Source: Providencia rettgeri (GTDB taxonomy: Bacteria; Pseudomonadota; Gammaproteobacteria; Enterobacterales; Enterobacteriaceae). Taken from it: 64,000 bases of DNA. The stretch is taken from contig NZ_CP163512.1 in assembly GCF_041075285.1 (NCBI RefSeq), positions 3,782,001 through 3,846,000 of the forward strand, written 5' to 3'. The position numbers and the translations under genes are program-made. Below the pieces are notes generated by a model. That model was not told the origin of the DNA. It ran no database searches and saw only the letters and a list, made by a program, of their open reading frames with translations. This document shows positions 44,167-53,998 of the stretch, piece by piece (positions within the stretch are counted from its first letter, which is position 1; every line of letters starts with the position of its first letter).

Positions 44167-45477
44167 TTAAATTGCAATTCTAGTATCAATCACACGATCA
44201 GCTTTACCTTGTGAACGTGGGATATCACCACAGTTTACAATACTGATCCGCGTGCTGATCCCCACCATAGACTTGATACGGTGTTTTAAGTGATGGCAGA
44301 TATTACAGCGCTCATCATAAGTCAGTTGTTCTGGGTGTTTGAGTTCAACACGTACTGATAAGCTATCCATATTGCCTTGGCGGCTGATTTCCAACTGGTA
44401 GTGTGGAGATAGTTCTTTGAACTGCATAATCTGTTCTTCAATTTGAGAAGGGAATACGTTCACTCCGCGAATAATCATCATGTCATCAGAGCGACCGGTG
44501 ATTTTACCAATGCGGCGCATGTTGCGATTTACGCCACTCATTAAGTGGGTTAAATCTCTGGTTCTATAACGGATTACAGGCATAGCTTCTTTTGTAAGGG
44601 TAGTGAACACTAACTCACCATGCTCACCATCCTTCAATGTTTTAAGCGTTTCCGGTGAAATAATTTCAGGATAAAAATGGTCTTCCCAGATGGTTGGGCC
44701 GCTGACACCGGAATCCGCACACTCCATGGCGACACCGGGTCCCATTACCTCTGATAAGCCATAGATATCTAACGCTTTAATACCTAAGCGTGTTTCAATT
44801 TCAGTGCGCAGAGATTCTGTCCAAGGTTCGGCACCAAATACGCCGAGTCTAAGTGAGCACTTACTAGCATCGCCTCCCATAATTTTCTCAAGCTCATCGA
44901 TAATGCTCAGGCAATACGATGGGGTCACCATAATCACATCGGGTTTGAAATCAGCAATTAATTGGGCTTGTTTTTCTGTTTGACCCCCAGACATTGGAAT
45001 AACAGCAGCACCAAGACGTTCAGCACCGTAATGTGCTCCTAATCCACCCGTGAACAGGCCATAACCATAAGCTATATGAACTTTATCGCCTCGTCCTGCC
45101 CCTGCGGAACGTAGACTGCGGGCAATTAAATCCGCCCAATTATCTATATCACGTCGGGTATAACCCACAACGGTTGGGCGTCCAGTGGTACCAGAGGAAG
45201 CATGAATACGAATGATTTGATCCATGGGTACCGCAAAGGTACTGAATGGATAGTTTTCCCGTAAATCTTGTTTGGTGGTGTACGGGAATTTTTCGATATC
45301 ACTTAACTGTTTAAAATCATCAGGGTGCACGCCCGCATTATCGAATTTTTTACGGTACATCGGTACATTTTTATAGGCGTGAGTGAGTGTCCACTTCATT
45401 CGAGTATATTGTAATGACTCGATTTCATCTCGTGAGGCAAACTCAATTGGGTCGATGCTGTTTTGTATCATGCTCAT
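44167..45477 (-). CDS. paaK: Phenylacetate-CoA ligase PaaK
   Basis: A 436-residue AMP-forming ligase (E. coli PaaK 437) that activates phenylacetate, producing the inducer of the cluster. The nucleotide-binding P-loop reads HASSGTTGRPTVVGYTRRD, and further motifs are DIYGLSEVMGPG and RYRTRDLT. ATG 45477 is used, with AGGAC upstream. The gene stands 112 bases after paaJ; that gap has no strong element. Confidence 0.96.
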   Translation of the reverse strand: MSMIQNSIDPIEFASRDEIESLQYTRMKWTLTHAYKNVPMYRKKFDNAGVHPDDFKQLSDIEKFPYTTKQDLRENYPFSTFAVPMDQIIRIHASSGTTGRPTVVGYTRRDIDNWADLIARSLRSAGAGRGDKVHIAYGYGLFTGGLGAHYGAERLGAAVIPMSGGQTEKQAQLIADFKPDVIMVTPSYCLSIIDELEKIMGGDASKCSLRLGVFGAEPWTESLRTEIETRLGIKALDIYGLSEVMGPGVAMECADSGVSGPTIWEDHFYPEIISPETLKTLKDGEHGELVFTTLTKEAMPVIRYRTRDLTHLMSGVNRNMRRIGKITGRSDDMMIIRGVNVFPSQIEEQIMQFKELSPHYQLEISRQGNMDSLSVRVELKHPEQLTYDERCNICHHLKHRIKSMVGISTRISIVNCGDIPRSQGKADRVIDTRIAI

Positions 45478-45589
45478 AATTGCCAGTCCTCATAATTATT
45501 ATGGTAACCAGTTTTCGTTGATGACGTTGCTGGTTTTCGCCTGAGCAGGTGTTGGGTTCAGGCGGTTCTTATTGATATAAAAATGTTGT

Positions 45590-46792
45590 TTAGACTCGTT
45601 CAATGATCATGGCGATGCCTTGGCCTACACCAATACACATGGTGCATAGGGCATAGCGACCTTGTTTACGATGAAGCTCATTAATCGCAGCAATCGCTAG
45701 CCTTGCGCCACTCATACCTAATGGGTGACCCAAGGAAATCGCGCCACCGTTGGGGTTAACATGTGGTGCGTCATCGGGTAAACCTAATTTCCTTAACACT
45801 GCGAGAGCCTGTGCGGCAAAGGCTTCGTTTAGTTCAATGACATCCATTTGCTCGATAGTTAACCCTGCCATTTTCAATACTTTTTGTGACGCAGGCAGAG
45901 GACCAATCCCCATTAATCTTGGCTCAACACCACAAGTGGCAGTGGCAACAATACGAGCGCGTGGTGTTAAGCCTTGTTGTTTAGCGATTTTTTCAGAGGC
46001 AATAATCAGTGCGGCGGCACCATCATTGACGCCTGAGGCATTTCCTGCGGTGACTGTGCCATTTTCACGAAAGGGGGTTTTCAGTTTTTGCAGTTGCTCA
46101 AACGTGGTTTCGGCACGCGGATGCTCATCTTCAGTGACGACCATTTCGCTTTTACGCTGTTTAATGGTGACAGGCACAATTTCTTGCGCAAAAATGCCGT
46201 TAACTTTAGCGATCTCAGTGCGTTGTTGACTACGTAGCGCAAATGCATCTTGGTCTTCACGGCTGATCTGATAGGTTTCAGCCACATTTTCAGCCGTTTC
46301 AGGCATCGAATCAGTACCATATTGTTGCTGCATTAGCGGGTTGATAAACCGCCAACCGATAGTGGTATCAAACAGTTGCGCTTGGCGTGAAAAAGCGGAT
46401 TCTTGTTTCCCCATAACAAACGGCGCTCGGCTCATCGACTCTACGCCGCCTGCAATCATCAATTCCGACTCACCCGCTTTAATGCTTCTTGCGGCAAGCG
46501 CGATGGCATCTAACCCTGAACCGCATAAGCGGTTGATCGTCGTGCCTGAAACCGAAATAGGAAAACCAGACAGTAAACCTGCCATGCGAGCCACATTGCG
46601 GTTATCTTCACCGGCTTGGTTTGCGCAACCTAAAATAATGTCATCGGTTAGCGACCAATCTAATTGTGGGTGTCTTGCCATCAACGCTTTTAGTGGTAGT
46701 GTGGCAAGGTCGTCAGGGCGCAGGGAAGAAAGCGCGCCACCATAGCGACCTATCGGCGTGCGAACGCCATCGCAAATATAAGCATCAATCAT
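45590..46792 (-). CDS. paaJ: 3-oxoadipyl-CoA thiolase PaaJ
   Basis: A 400-residue thiolase (E. coli PaaJ 401) that cleaves 3-oxoadipyl-CoA to succinyl-CoA and acetyl-CoA and also the 3-oxo-5,6-dehydrosuberyl-CoA of the ring-opened path. Catalytic segments are NRLCGSGLDAI (acyl-accepting Cys), GHPLGMSGAR and the C-terminal CTMCIGVGQG. Start 46792 leaves nine bases behind GAGG; 46801 would put the site on the start. The gene overlaps paaI. Confidence 0.96.
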   Translation of the reverse strand: MIDAYICDGVRTPIGRYGGALSSLRPDDLATLPLKALMARHPQLDWSLTDDIILGCANQAGEDNRNVARMAGLLSGFPISVSGTTINRLCGSGLDAIALAARSIKAGESELMIAGGVESMSRAPFVMGKQESAFSRQAQLFDTTIGWRFINPLMQQQYGTDSMPETAENVAETYQISREDQDAFALRSQQRTEIAKVNGIFAQEIVPVTIKQRKSEMVVTEDEHPRAETTFEQLQKLKTPFRENGTVTAGNASGVNDGAAALIIASEKIAKQQGLTPRARIVATATCGVEPRLMGIGPLPASQKVLKMAGLTIEQMDVIELNEAFAAQALAVLRKLGLPDDAPHVNPNGGAISLGHPLGMSGARLAIAAINELHRKQGRYALCTMCIGVGQGIAMIIERV

Positions 46793-47228
46793 GGGGAGCA
46801 TCCTCTAAACGGTATCCTAAGCGGTGAGAACGCCCTTGAAATAAAGCGAGAGTTTTACCGTCTTGGTTGGTTATTTCCACTTCATACAGACCACTGCGTT
46901 TACCTTGGTGTTTCATTGTTGCGCAGGCGGTCAGCAAATCCCCTTCAAAGCCGGGACGAATAAAATCAATGGAACACATGGACGCAACGGCGGCATATCC
47001 TTGGCTGTTACAGGCGTAAGCAAATGCGGTATCGGCAAGGCTAAATAGCACTCCGCCATGGCAGCTTTGATGACCATTAAGCATATTGATGGTGATGGGC
47101 ATTTTTAATTGCGCAAAGCCCTCTTCGACTTTTTCAATCGACATACCCATTGCTTTTGCACATGCATCACCACGATACATAATATGAGCTGATTTTTGAG
47201 CAGTCGTGATATTTGGCACTGTGATCAT
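46785..47228 (-). CDS. paaI: Hotdog thioesterase PaaI
   Basis: A 147-residue hotdog-fold thioesterase with the PaaI signature HQSCHGGVLFSLADTAFAYACNSQG, including the catalytic Asp and Gly-rich loop. It hydrolyses hydroxylated phenylacetyl-CoA products that would block the pathway. Its start overlaps the paaH stop (ATGA). The next gene, paaJ, begins inside its end. Confidence 0.95.
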   Translation of the reverse strand: MITVPNITTAQKSAHIMYRGDACAKAMGMSIEKVEEGFAQLKMPITINMLNGHQSCHGGVLFSLADTAFAYACNSQGYAAVASMCSIDFIRPGFEGDLLTACATMKHQGKRSGLYEVEITNQDGKTLALFQGRSHRLGYRLEDAPHD

Positions 47229-48775
47229 AGCAACTCCTTGAAAGATAAAGACTGATAACCGGCTGCTAACTGCTTTAGTAATGGGTTTGGTCGATATCGA
47301 CCATCCCGATAAAATTGCGCTAGCTGCTCAAGTACCGATAGCACCCGTGACCAACCCAGTTGAGCGCCCCAAGCTAATGGACCTTTGGGGTAATTCACCC
47401 CAAAGCGCATGGCATTATCGGTATCTTGTACGGTTGCAACACCTTTATTCACCACGTCAAGTGCCTCATTACATAGCATCGCAACGGTTCTCATGGTTAA
47501 AAGAGCAGGGTAGTCAGGTAACACAATCACGTTTTTTCCAAGTGATTGAAAAAAGGCGATAGCATGCTGATTTTGTTGCGCACTATTTTGTACTGCACAG
47601 GTTAGGGTGATAGCGGTTGCTGCAAGGTAATTTGCCGATAAATCAAATAAAACCACCGCTTGCTTTGATCGTTGCGCATGGGATGATGCTAATTCACCAT
47701 CTGTTAACATAATAATAACGTCATTAACAATAAGGGTAGGAGGGTGATTTGGTTGTTGTACCAATCCTTCGAGTGAGATCCCATTTTCAGATAAAAGCTG
47801 CGTAAACTCAGGAAATATCTGCCAATCGCCATGCACTTTTACATTTTGAGGTAAGTTAAGGTGGACTTTTGCTGCAAATGACGCTGTGGATTGCGGTTTA
47901 TTCTCATCATAATGATAGAAGCCTTGTTTTGTTTTACGACCGAAATACCCCGCTTGCACTAATTCCAATTGCATTAAAGAGGTTTGGAAACGAGGATCGA
48001 AACCGAAGGCTTGAAATACGGATTCAGTCACGGCGTAGTTAACATCATGACCAATTAGATCCATAAGCTGTAATGGCCCCATTGTAAAGCCACCTGCATC
48101 GCGTACTGCGCAGTCTAATGTGGCAGGGGAGCCGATTTGCTCTTCCAGTGCTCGTAAGGTCTCCGCATAAAAAGGCCTTGCAACGCGGTTAACAATAAAC
48201 CCAGGTGTGGAGCGGCAAATAACCGGCACTTTCCCCCATGAGAGCATCAATGCTTTCAACTGTTCAATAACGTCTGGTGAGGTTGCTAGACTACGGATCA
48301 CCTCAACCAATTTCATAACCGGGGCTGGGTTAAAAAAATGTAATCCAGCAAGTCGTTCGGGGTGTTTTAATTGGCTGCCAATAGCCGTAATCGATAATGA
48401 CGATGTATTGCTAGCAAATAGGGTTGATTCAGAGCAAATACCTTCAAGTTCAGCGAAAATAGCTTGTTTGATTGTTAATTTCTCTACCACAGCCTCGATG
48501 ATAAGTTGGGCGCTAGCCAATTCAGATAACTGTTGAGCAGTCTGGATGTTAGCAATCAGGGCTTCCGTGGTTTTTGACTCTGCTTTTCCCTGTTCAACAC
48601 GTTGACGTAAGCGTTGCGTCATTGCATTTAATGAGCGGGTGAGTGTGTCTTGGTTGACATCAAACAGTAAAACCCTGAGACCCGCAGTGGCTGCGACTTG
48701 GGCAATACCGATGCCCATGGTGCCCGCACCGATAACCGCGACAGTATTGATGGTCGAATTTAATGGTAGCGTCAT
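47225..48775 (-). CDS. paaH: 3-hydroxyadipyl-CoA dehydrogenase PaaH
   Basis: A 516-residue NAD+-dependent 3-hydroxyacyl-CoA dehydrogenase. The N-terminal Rossmann motif GAGTMGIGIAQVAATAG, the SNTSSLSITAIG and the HFFNPAPVMKLVEVI motifs are present. E. coli PaaH is about 475 residues; the excess here is in the linker and second domain. It is two bases from paaG and overlaps paaI. Confidence 0.95.
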   Translation of the reverse strand: MTLPLNSTINTVAVIGAGTMGIGIAQVAATAGLRVLLFDVNQDTLTRSLNAMTQRLRQRVEQGKAESKTTEALIANIQTAQQLSELASAQLIIEAVVEKLTIKQAIFAELEGICSESTLFASNTSSLSITAIGSQLKHPERLAGLHFFNPAPVMKLVEVIRSLATSPDVIEQLKALMLSWGKVPVICRSTPGFIVNRVARPFYAETLRALEEQIGSPATLDCAVRDAGGFTMGPLQLMDLIGHDVNYAVTESVFQAFGFDPRFQTSLMQLELVQAGYFGRKTKQGFYHYDENKPQSTASFAAKVHLNLPQNVKVHGDWQIFPEFTQLLSENGISLEGLVQQPNHPPTLIVNDVIIMLTDGELASSHAQRSKQAVVLFDLSANYLAATAITLTCAVQNSAQQNQHAIAFFQSLGKNVIVLPDYPALLTMRTVAMLCNEALDVVNKGVATVQDTDNAMRFGVNYPKGPLAWGAQLGWSRVLSVLEQLAQFYRDGRYRPNPLLKQLAAGYQSLSFKELL

Positions 48776-48777
48776 GG

Positions 48778-49572
48778 TTATTTCCCCTTAAACTGCGGCT
48801 CGCGCTTGTTTAAAAAGGCATTTACCCCTTCGCGATAGTCTTCGCTGCGCCCTCCTAAACGCTGCAAATCGCGTTCAAGATCAAGCTGTTCGTCGAGGGT
48901 GTTGGTTGCTGCGCAATAAATGGCTTTTTTGATAAGCCCTAAACCATAGGTTGGTTGTGTCGCAAGGTGTTGAGCGAGTTGTTGAACGGTGTCTGTAAGC
49001 GCGTCATCTTCAGTGACCTGCCAAATCATTCCCCATTGTAATGCTTGCTCTGCGCTGATTTTATCCCCGAGTAGTGCCATACCCATTGCTCTGGCATGTC
49101 CCACCCGTTGTGGCAAAAACCAGCTTCCTCCTGAGTCAGGAACCAGACCGAGGCGACAAAATGATTGAATAAAACGGGCACTTTTGGCTGCGATAACAAT
49201 ATCTCCGGCAAGTGCGATAGCCGCGCCTGCACCTGCTGCGACCCCGTTTACGGCGCAAATAATCGGTTTTGGTAAGGCGGTGAGACGGCGGATCAGTGGG
49301 TTATAATAGGTTTCTACAGAAAAGCCGAGATCAGGCGCTTCACGATTGGCACTGACATTACGATCGTTGAGATCTTGCCCCGCACAAAATCCACGACCAG
49401 CACCGGTGATCACTAAGCAACGCACCGACTCGTCGCGCTCTGCAATTTTGATAGCTTCACTCAGTTGGCGGTGCATTTCATCGTTAAAGCTATTGAGTCT
49501 GTCAGGGCGGTTTAAGGTCACCGTGAGAACACCATTTTCCTGTGTGGTGAGGATCATCGCTTGGTTTGTCAT
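48778..49572 (-). CDS. paaG: 1,2-epoxyphenylacetyl-CoA isomerase PaaG
   Basis: A 264-residue crotonase-family enzyme (E. coli PaaG 262) that isomerises ring-epoxide phenylacetyl-CoA to the oxepin and also shifts double bonds later in the path. The oxyanion-hole segments GAGRGFCAGQDL and NGVAAGAGAAIALAGD are present. It lies two bases from each neighbour. Confidence 0.94.
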   Translation of the reverse strand: MTNQAMILTTQENGVLTVTLNRPDRLNSFNDEMHRQLSEAIKIAERDESVRCLVITGAGRGFCAGQDLNDRNVSANREAPDLGFSVETYYNPLIRRLTALPKPIICAVNGVAAGAGAAIALAGDIVIAAKSARFIQSFCRLGLVPDSGGSWFLPQRVGHARAMGMALLGDKISAEQALQWGMIWQVTEDDALTDTVQQLAQHLATQPTYGLGLIKKAIYCAATNTLDEQLDLERDLQRLGGRSEDYREGVNAFLNKREPQFKGK

Positions 49573-49574
49573 GG

Positions 49575-50348
49575 TTATTGTCCTGTAAACTGAGGTGTAC
49601 GTTTTGCGAAAAAGGCATCGATCCCTTCTTGCCGATCTTGGGTGCCAGCTAAGGTTACGAAATATTGGCGTTCCAGTTGCAACCCCTCAGTAAGGTGGCT
49701 GTCTTGGGCATGAATGAGGGCAGCCTTTGCTGCTCGCACCGCTAAAGGCGCGTGTGTCGAGATGTGCTGCGCAAGTTGCTGGGCGCGTTCGACCACTAAA
49801 TCATCAAGGCAAATTTCACTAATGAGCCCTGCTTGAAGTGCGCGTTTGGCGTTAATGGATTCTCCTGTCAGCACCATTTGCATTGCTAAAGACTTGCCCA
49901 CGGCGCGGATCAAACGTTGCGTACCGCCCGCACCCGGCATTAAGCCAAGGGTAATTTCAGGTAATCCAAAGCGGGCGGACTCCCCTGCAATCACCATGTC
50001 ACAGGCAAGGAGTAGCTCAAAACCTGCGCCAAGCGCATACCCATTGGTCGCTGCGATAATGGGTTTTGATATCATGGATAAACGACGCCATACTTGAGGC
50101 CGTTTATCTGTCATCGCGCTGGCGATAGTTTGCTGTTGCAACTCTTTAAGATCGGCTCCCGCTGCAAAAAATCGCGGGTGGCCCGTAAGCACTATCGCAC
50201 CAATTTCCTTATTGCCATCCGCCGCTTCAAGGTGCTGTACAAGGTGCTCAAGGTATGGTGTGCTGAGCGCGTTGCGCACTTCGGGGCGATCCAACGTCAG
50301 TGTGAGAACGCGTTTATTTTGTTGAGATAAAATCCAAGGCTTTTCCAT
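49575..50348 (-). CDS. paaF: 2,3-dehydroadipyl-CoA hydratase PaaF
   Basis: A 257-residue enoyl-CoA hydratase (E. coli PaaF 255) with TGHPRFFAAGADLKEL, NGYALGAGFELLLACD and the catalytic Glu segment FGLPEITLGLMPGAGG. It hydrates 2,3-dehydroadipyl-CoA. A two-base gap separates it from paaG. Confidence 0.94.
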   Translation of the reverse strand: MEKPWILSQQNKRVLTLTLDRPEVRNALSTPYLEHLVQHLEAADGNKEIGAIVLTGHPRFFAAGADLKELQQQTIASAMTDKRPQVWRRLSMISKPIIAATNGYALGAGFELLLACDMVIAGESARFGLPEITLGLMPGAGGTQRLIRAVGKSLAMQMVLTGESINAKRALQAGLISEICLDDLVVERAQQLAQHISTHAPLAVRAAKAALIHAQDSHLTEGLQLERQYFVTLAGTQDRQEGIDAFFAKRTPQFTGQ

Positions 50349-50356
50349 TGCGCGTC

Positions 50357-51415
50357 CTATACGTCAAAGTCTAAAACAACGCCATCGCCCTTCGGCCATG
50401 ATTGGCAGCTCAAAATATATCCATCAGCAATTTGGTCGGGTTCCAGACTGTAATTGACGCCCATTTCCACTTCCCCTGAGCGCAATTTGCATTTGCAAGT
50501 CGCACACACGCCGCCTTTACAGGCGTATGGCAGGTCTACACCTTGGCGTAATGCAGCATCTAAAATACTGTCATCTTGGCTGTCTATGCTGATATCTAAG
50601 ATCCGACCATCAAGGTGAATGCTCACTTGGCGCACCTCATTAGACTTGACCACCGTTGGTTTAAATTTTGCTCCAGAGGTGTTGAAGTGTTCCATGTGAA
50701 CGAATTCTTTTGGCATGCCATAATGGATAAGGGTGTCATGCACCTCATCTATCATGCTTTCAGGGCCGCAAATAAATGCACGATCAAATTGTTTGAAATT
50801 TAATAATGTATTGCCCAAAGCAGAAAGCTGCTGTTGGTTAATGCGACCGTTGAGGAGTTCACTTTCTTGTGGCTCTTGGCTGAAAAGGTAAATCACTTGA
50901 AAACGTTCAGCAAAACGGCTTTTTAAATCTGCAATGCTCTCTTTAAACATCACTGAACGGCTATTGCTGTTGCCATAAATTAAGACAAAATGGCTTTTAG
51001 GTTCAGTTTGTAATGTGGCTTTAATAATTGAAAGTAGTGGGGTGATCCCAGATCCTGCGGCTACGGCGAGGTAGTGTGCATGAGTCTGTTTTTCAGGCTG
51101 GTAGCCAAATTGCCCTTGCGGAACCATGACATCAAGGCTATCACCGACTTTCAGTTGTTGATTGATAAAATTGGAAAATCGTCCTTCATAAATAGCCTTT
51201 ACGCCAATTTTCAGTATCTGTTCGTCTGGTGAGCTACAAATGGAGTAGCAACGGCGTAGGTTTTCCCCATTAATTGAGGCTTTTAAGGTGAGATGTTGCC
51301 CTGGGCGATAATGATATTGTTCGCGCAAAGCATCAGGAACATTGAACGTCACCGCAACGGCATCAGGGGTGTCACGTTCAATAGCGGCAATACTTAAACG
51401 ATGAAATACAGTCAT
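50357..51415 (-). CDS. paaE: Phenylacetyl-CoA epoxidase reductase PaaE
   Basis: A 352-residue reductase (E. coli PaaE 356) with FAD and NAD(P)H domains (RRCYSICSSP, AAGSGITPLLSIIKA) and a C-terminal plant-type [2Fe-2S] domain (CKGGVCATCKCKL). It feeds electrons to the PaaABC oxygenase. ATG 51415 with AGGGG is selected; an upstream ATG at 51448 falls inside paaD. Confidence 0.94.
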   Translation of the reverse strand: MTVFHRLSIAAIERDTPDAVAVTFNVPDALREQYHYRPGQHLTLKASINGENLRRCYSICSSPDEQILKIGVKAIYEGRFSNFINQQLKVGDSLDVMVPQGQFGYQPEKQTHAHYLAVAAGSGITPLLSIIKATLQTEPKSHFVLIYGNSNSRSVMFKESIADLKSRFAERFQVIYLFSQEPQESELLNGRINQQQLSALGNTLLNFKQFDRAFICGPESMIDEVHDTLIHYGMPKEFVHMEHFNTSGAKFKPTVVKSNEVRQVSIHLDGRILDISIDSQDDSILDAALRQGVDLPYACKGGVCATCKCKLRSGEVEMGVNYSLEPDQIADGYILSCQSWPKGDGVVLDFDV

Positions 51416-51425
51416 ATGCGTGCCC

Positions 51426-51935
51426 CTAAATACATTTAAAGTAATCAAATGGTTCTAAGCATTCGGTGCACCTATATAAGGCTTTACACGCCGTTGAACC
51501 AAATTCGCTAATTTTTTCAGTTTGTTCGCTATTGCAGTGTGGGCAACGGATGGCTCCTTTGTGTTCAGGGTGCTCGCAAGAGGAGCCTTGTGGTGGTGCA
51601 ATACCAAATTCTCTTAAGCGCCTTTTAGCCTCTTGGTTCATCCAATCGGTTGTCCAAGCGGGGGTTAACATGACTTCGATATTAATGTTTTCAAACCCGG
51701 CACCTTCTAAAACCGTTTTTATTTCATTGAGTAAAAATTCGGTTGCAGGACAGCCTGAATAGGTTGGTGTAAAAATAATTTTCCAACCCAGATTGTCTGG
51801 GAGTACATTGCGGATCATGCCAAGATCAGTAATAGAGAGCGCAGGCAGCTCAGGATCAGGAATTTGATGAAGCTGTTGCCAGATCTGATGAACTTGGGGG
51901 GATTGGATCTCACTTAATTGCAGTCTCTGTTCCAT
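51426..51935 (-). CDS. paaD: Epoxidase complex assembly protein PaaD
   Basis: A 169-residue protein (E. coli PaaD 165) of the DUF59 iron-sulfur assembly family, with SITDLGMIRNV and FTPTYSGCPATEFLL; the C-terminal part holds a four-cysteine site (CPHCNSE...CTECLEPFDYFKC). It is needed to mature the oxygenase. The start is uncertain: 51935 is the best-conserved position, a GTG at 51965 is also open. Confidence 0.92.
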   Translation of the reverse strand: MEQRLQLSEIQSPQVHQIWQQLHQIPDPELPALSITDLGMIRNVLPDNLGWKIIFTPTYSGCPATEFLLNEIKTVLEGAGFENINIEVMLTPAWTTDWMNQEAKRRLREFGIAPPQGSSCEHPEHKGAIRCPHCNSEQTEKISEFGSTACKALYRCTECLEPFDYFKCI

Positions 51936-51939
51936 GGCA

Positions 51940-52698
51940 TCACCACTGGCAATTTGGGTAAGCACGTTGCATAAATTGCAATTGCGTTAATAGCAGACCG
52001 AGATGTTCAGTATGGCTACCTTGCTTACCCCCTAAACGATACGCATCCTTTTCAGGCACACTGAGTGTGGCCTCATCAAAGGTTTCAGTAATAGTCGTTA
52101 ACCATGGCGCTTTCAAACTGCGCGGGTCAACAGCAATGCCCGCTTCACTAAGAGCGATTTCAATGCTATCTGCGTGGAAAAGCTCGCCGGTAAAGCGCCA
52201 TAACGCATTGACGGAATTTTGAATTCGGCGGTGACTTTCTTCTGTGCCATCCCCTAAGCGGATCAGCCAATTACGGCTAAATCGTAGATGGTAAGTCGCC
52301 TCTTTGAGGGATTTTTCTGCAATAGCAGAGAGTTGTTCATCGCAGCTATGACACAAAGCTTCATAGAGGGGAACATGATAGGCATCCATAAAGAATTGGC
52401 GTACTAGTGTGTCATCGAAGCCGTTATTTGGCTGCTCAACCAGTAACAGATTACTAAATTCTCGCTCGTCACGTAAAAAGGCCAGTTTGTCTTCATCATA
52501 ATCTGCCCCTTTTAACTGTGCGGCATAGCTTAAAAAATTGCGTGCTTGCCCTAGTAGATCCAGACCAATATTGGATAGCGCAAGGTCGATTTCAATTTCA
52601 GGCGCATGTCCGCACCATTCGCACAGGCGCTGTGCAAGAATTAATGGTGAGTCACCTAGCCGTAACGCGTAATGATGGAGCTGTTCTTGTTGGTTCAT
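51940..52698 (-). CDS. paaC: Phenylacetyl-CoA epoxidase structural subunit PaaC
   Basis: A 252-residue ferritin-like protein (E. coli PaaC 248) that pairs with PaaA in the di-iron oxygenase, but without its own metal site. Segments LALSNIGLDLLGQARNFLSYAA and EATYHLRFSRNWLIRLGDGTEESHRR are family-specific. The stop overlaps the paaD start area, and paaB is 11 bases upstream. Confidence 0.95.
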   Translation of the reverse strand: MNQQEQLHHYALRLGDSPLILAQRLCEWCGHAPEIEIDLALSNIGLDLLGQARNFLSYAAQLKGADYDEDKLAFLRDEREFSNLLLVEQPNNGFDDTLVRQFFMDAYHVPLYEALCHSCDEQLSAIAEKSLKEATYHLRFSRNWLIRLGDGTEESHRRIQNSVNALWRFTGELFHADSIEIALSEAGIAVDPRSLKAPWLTTITETFDEATLSVPEKDAYRLGGKQGSHTEHLGLLLTQLQFMQRAYPNCQW

Positions 52699-52709
52699 CG
52701 GATGGCTCC

Positions 52710-52997
52710 TTACATGTTTTTTATGCCATCGGGGATGGTATAAAATGTTGGATGGCGGTAAACCTTGGTGTCCGCGGGATCAAAGAATGTGCTTTTATCT
52801 TCCGGTTGTGACGCAATTAAATATGCGGATTTAACAACCCAAATTGAGCAGCCCTCACTGCGTCTGGTATAGACATCTCGCGCGTTTTCTAGCGCCATTT
52901 GGTCATCTGCGGCATGTAAACTTCCCACATGGCGATGAGCCAAACCCTGCTTACTACGAACAAATACTTCATACAAAGGCCAGTCTAGGTTATTCAT
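52710..52997 (-). CDS. paaB: Phenylacetyl-CoA epoxidase subunit PaaB
   Basis: A 95-residue protein, the same length as E. coli PaaB. It has EVFVRSKQGLAHRHVGSLHAADDQMALENARDVYTRR, the family core. It is a small subunit that bridges PaaAC units of the epoxidase. Confidence 0.95.
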   Translation of the reverse strand: MNNLDWPLYEVFVRSKQGLAHRHVGSLHAADDQMALENARDVYTRRSEGCSIWVVKSAYLIASQPEDKSTFFDPADTKVYRHPTFYTIPDGIKNM

Positions 52998-53029
52998 GAT
53001 GTTTTCCTTTTCTGAACGGGTTCAGTAAA

Positions 53030-53968
53030 CTAAGCGGCAGATTTCACGGCTTTTTGTTTGCGACTATGTGCCATGGCACCTTCACGTACCCATGCACCTT
53101 CTTCCCAGCCTTTGCGTTTTGCACCGAGTCGTTCGTGGTTGCAAATGCCATTCCCTTTAATCACTTGGTAAAACTCTTCCCAATCAATGTCACCAAAGCG
53201 ATAGTGGCCGAGTTCGTCATCCCACACTAAGTCGGGATCAGGGATAGTCATACCAAGGGCTTCAACTTGCGGTACGGTGTTGTCGACAAACTTCTGACGT
53301 AGTTCATCATTACTAAAGCGTTTGATTTTCCACGCCATACTTTGAGCGCTATGTGGCGAGTCTGAGTCATTTGGGCCAAACATGGTCAGAACTGGCCACC
53401 AAAAGCGGTTTATCGCATCTTGTAACATCGCCTTTTGCTCATCAGTGCCTGCTGCCAGTGCCATGACGGCTTCATAACCTTGGCGTTGGTGAAAGCTCTC
53501 TTCTTTACAAATTTTCACCATGGCGCGGGCATAAGGGCCATATGATGTGCGGCACAGGGCGACTTGGTTCACAATCGCCGCGCCATCCACTAACCAGCCG
53601 ATCACACCGATATCTGCCCAACTCAACGTGGGGTAATTAAATATCGAGGAATACTTCATTTTTTCATCAAACAGTTTTTGGTAGATATCTTGGCGGGAAC
53701 AGCCAAGGGTTTCTGCGGCGCTGTATAGGTAAAGGCCGTGACCTGCTTCATCTTGGATTTTGGCAAGTAATATGACTTTACGGCGCAGTGTTGGTGCACG
53801 TGTGAGCCAATTGGCTTCAGGGAGCATACCCACGACCTCGGAGTGGGCATGTTGACCGATTTGGCGGATAAGGTTCTGCCGATAAGCATCGGGCATCCAA
53901 TCCTTAGGCTCGATGGAAATATCTGCTTCGATTTTGGCTTCGAAGTTAGCCTGATTTTTCTCGCTCAT
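53030..53968 (-). CDS. paaA: Phenylacetyl-CoA epoxidase catalytic subunit PaaA
   Basis: A 312-residue di-iron oxygenase subunit (E. coli PaaA 309) that inserts oxygen into phenylacetyl-CoA. Iron ligands are visible as [17 protein letters not shown] and [14 protein letters not shown]. The ATG at 53968 is preceded by an ACGGA site and the PaaX-type operator. It is the first gene of paaABCDEFGHIJK. Confidence 0.96.
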   Translation of the reverse strand: MSEKNQANFEAKIEADISIEPKDWMPDAYRQNLIRQIGQHAHSEVVGMLPEANWLTRAPTLRRKVILLAKIQDEAGHGLYLYSAAETLGCSRQDIYQKLFDEKMKYSSIFNYPTLSWADIGVIGWLVDGAAIVNQVALCRTSYGPYARAMVKICKEESFHQRQGYEAVMALAAGTDEQKAMLQDAINRFWWPVLTMFGPNDSDSPHSAQSMAWKIKRFSNDELRQKFVDNTVPQVEALGMTIPDPDLVWDDELGHYRFGDIDWEEFYQVIKGNGICNHERLGAKRKGWEEGAWVREGAMAHSRKQKAVKSAA

Positions 53969-53980
53969 TGATTTTTCCGT

Positions 53981-53998
53981 TAAGTGATTCGTAAATTA
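53981..53998. promoter_or_regulatory. Candidate PaaX operator in the paaA-paaZ gap
   Basis: GTGATTCGT at 53984-53992 is a full match to the RTGATTCGY core of the E. coli PaaX site. A mirrored AATCA follows after eight bases, giving TGATT-N8-AATCA. The rest of the 322-base gap is very AT-rich; no clear CRP site was found. Confidence 0.7.
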
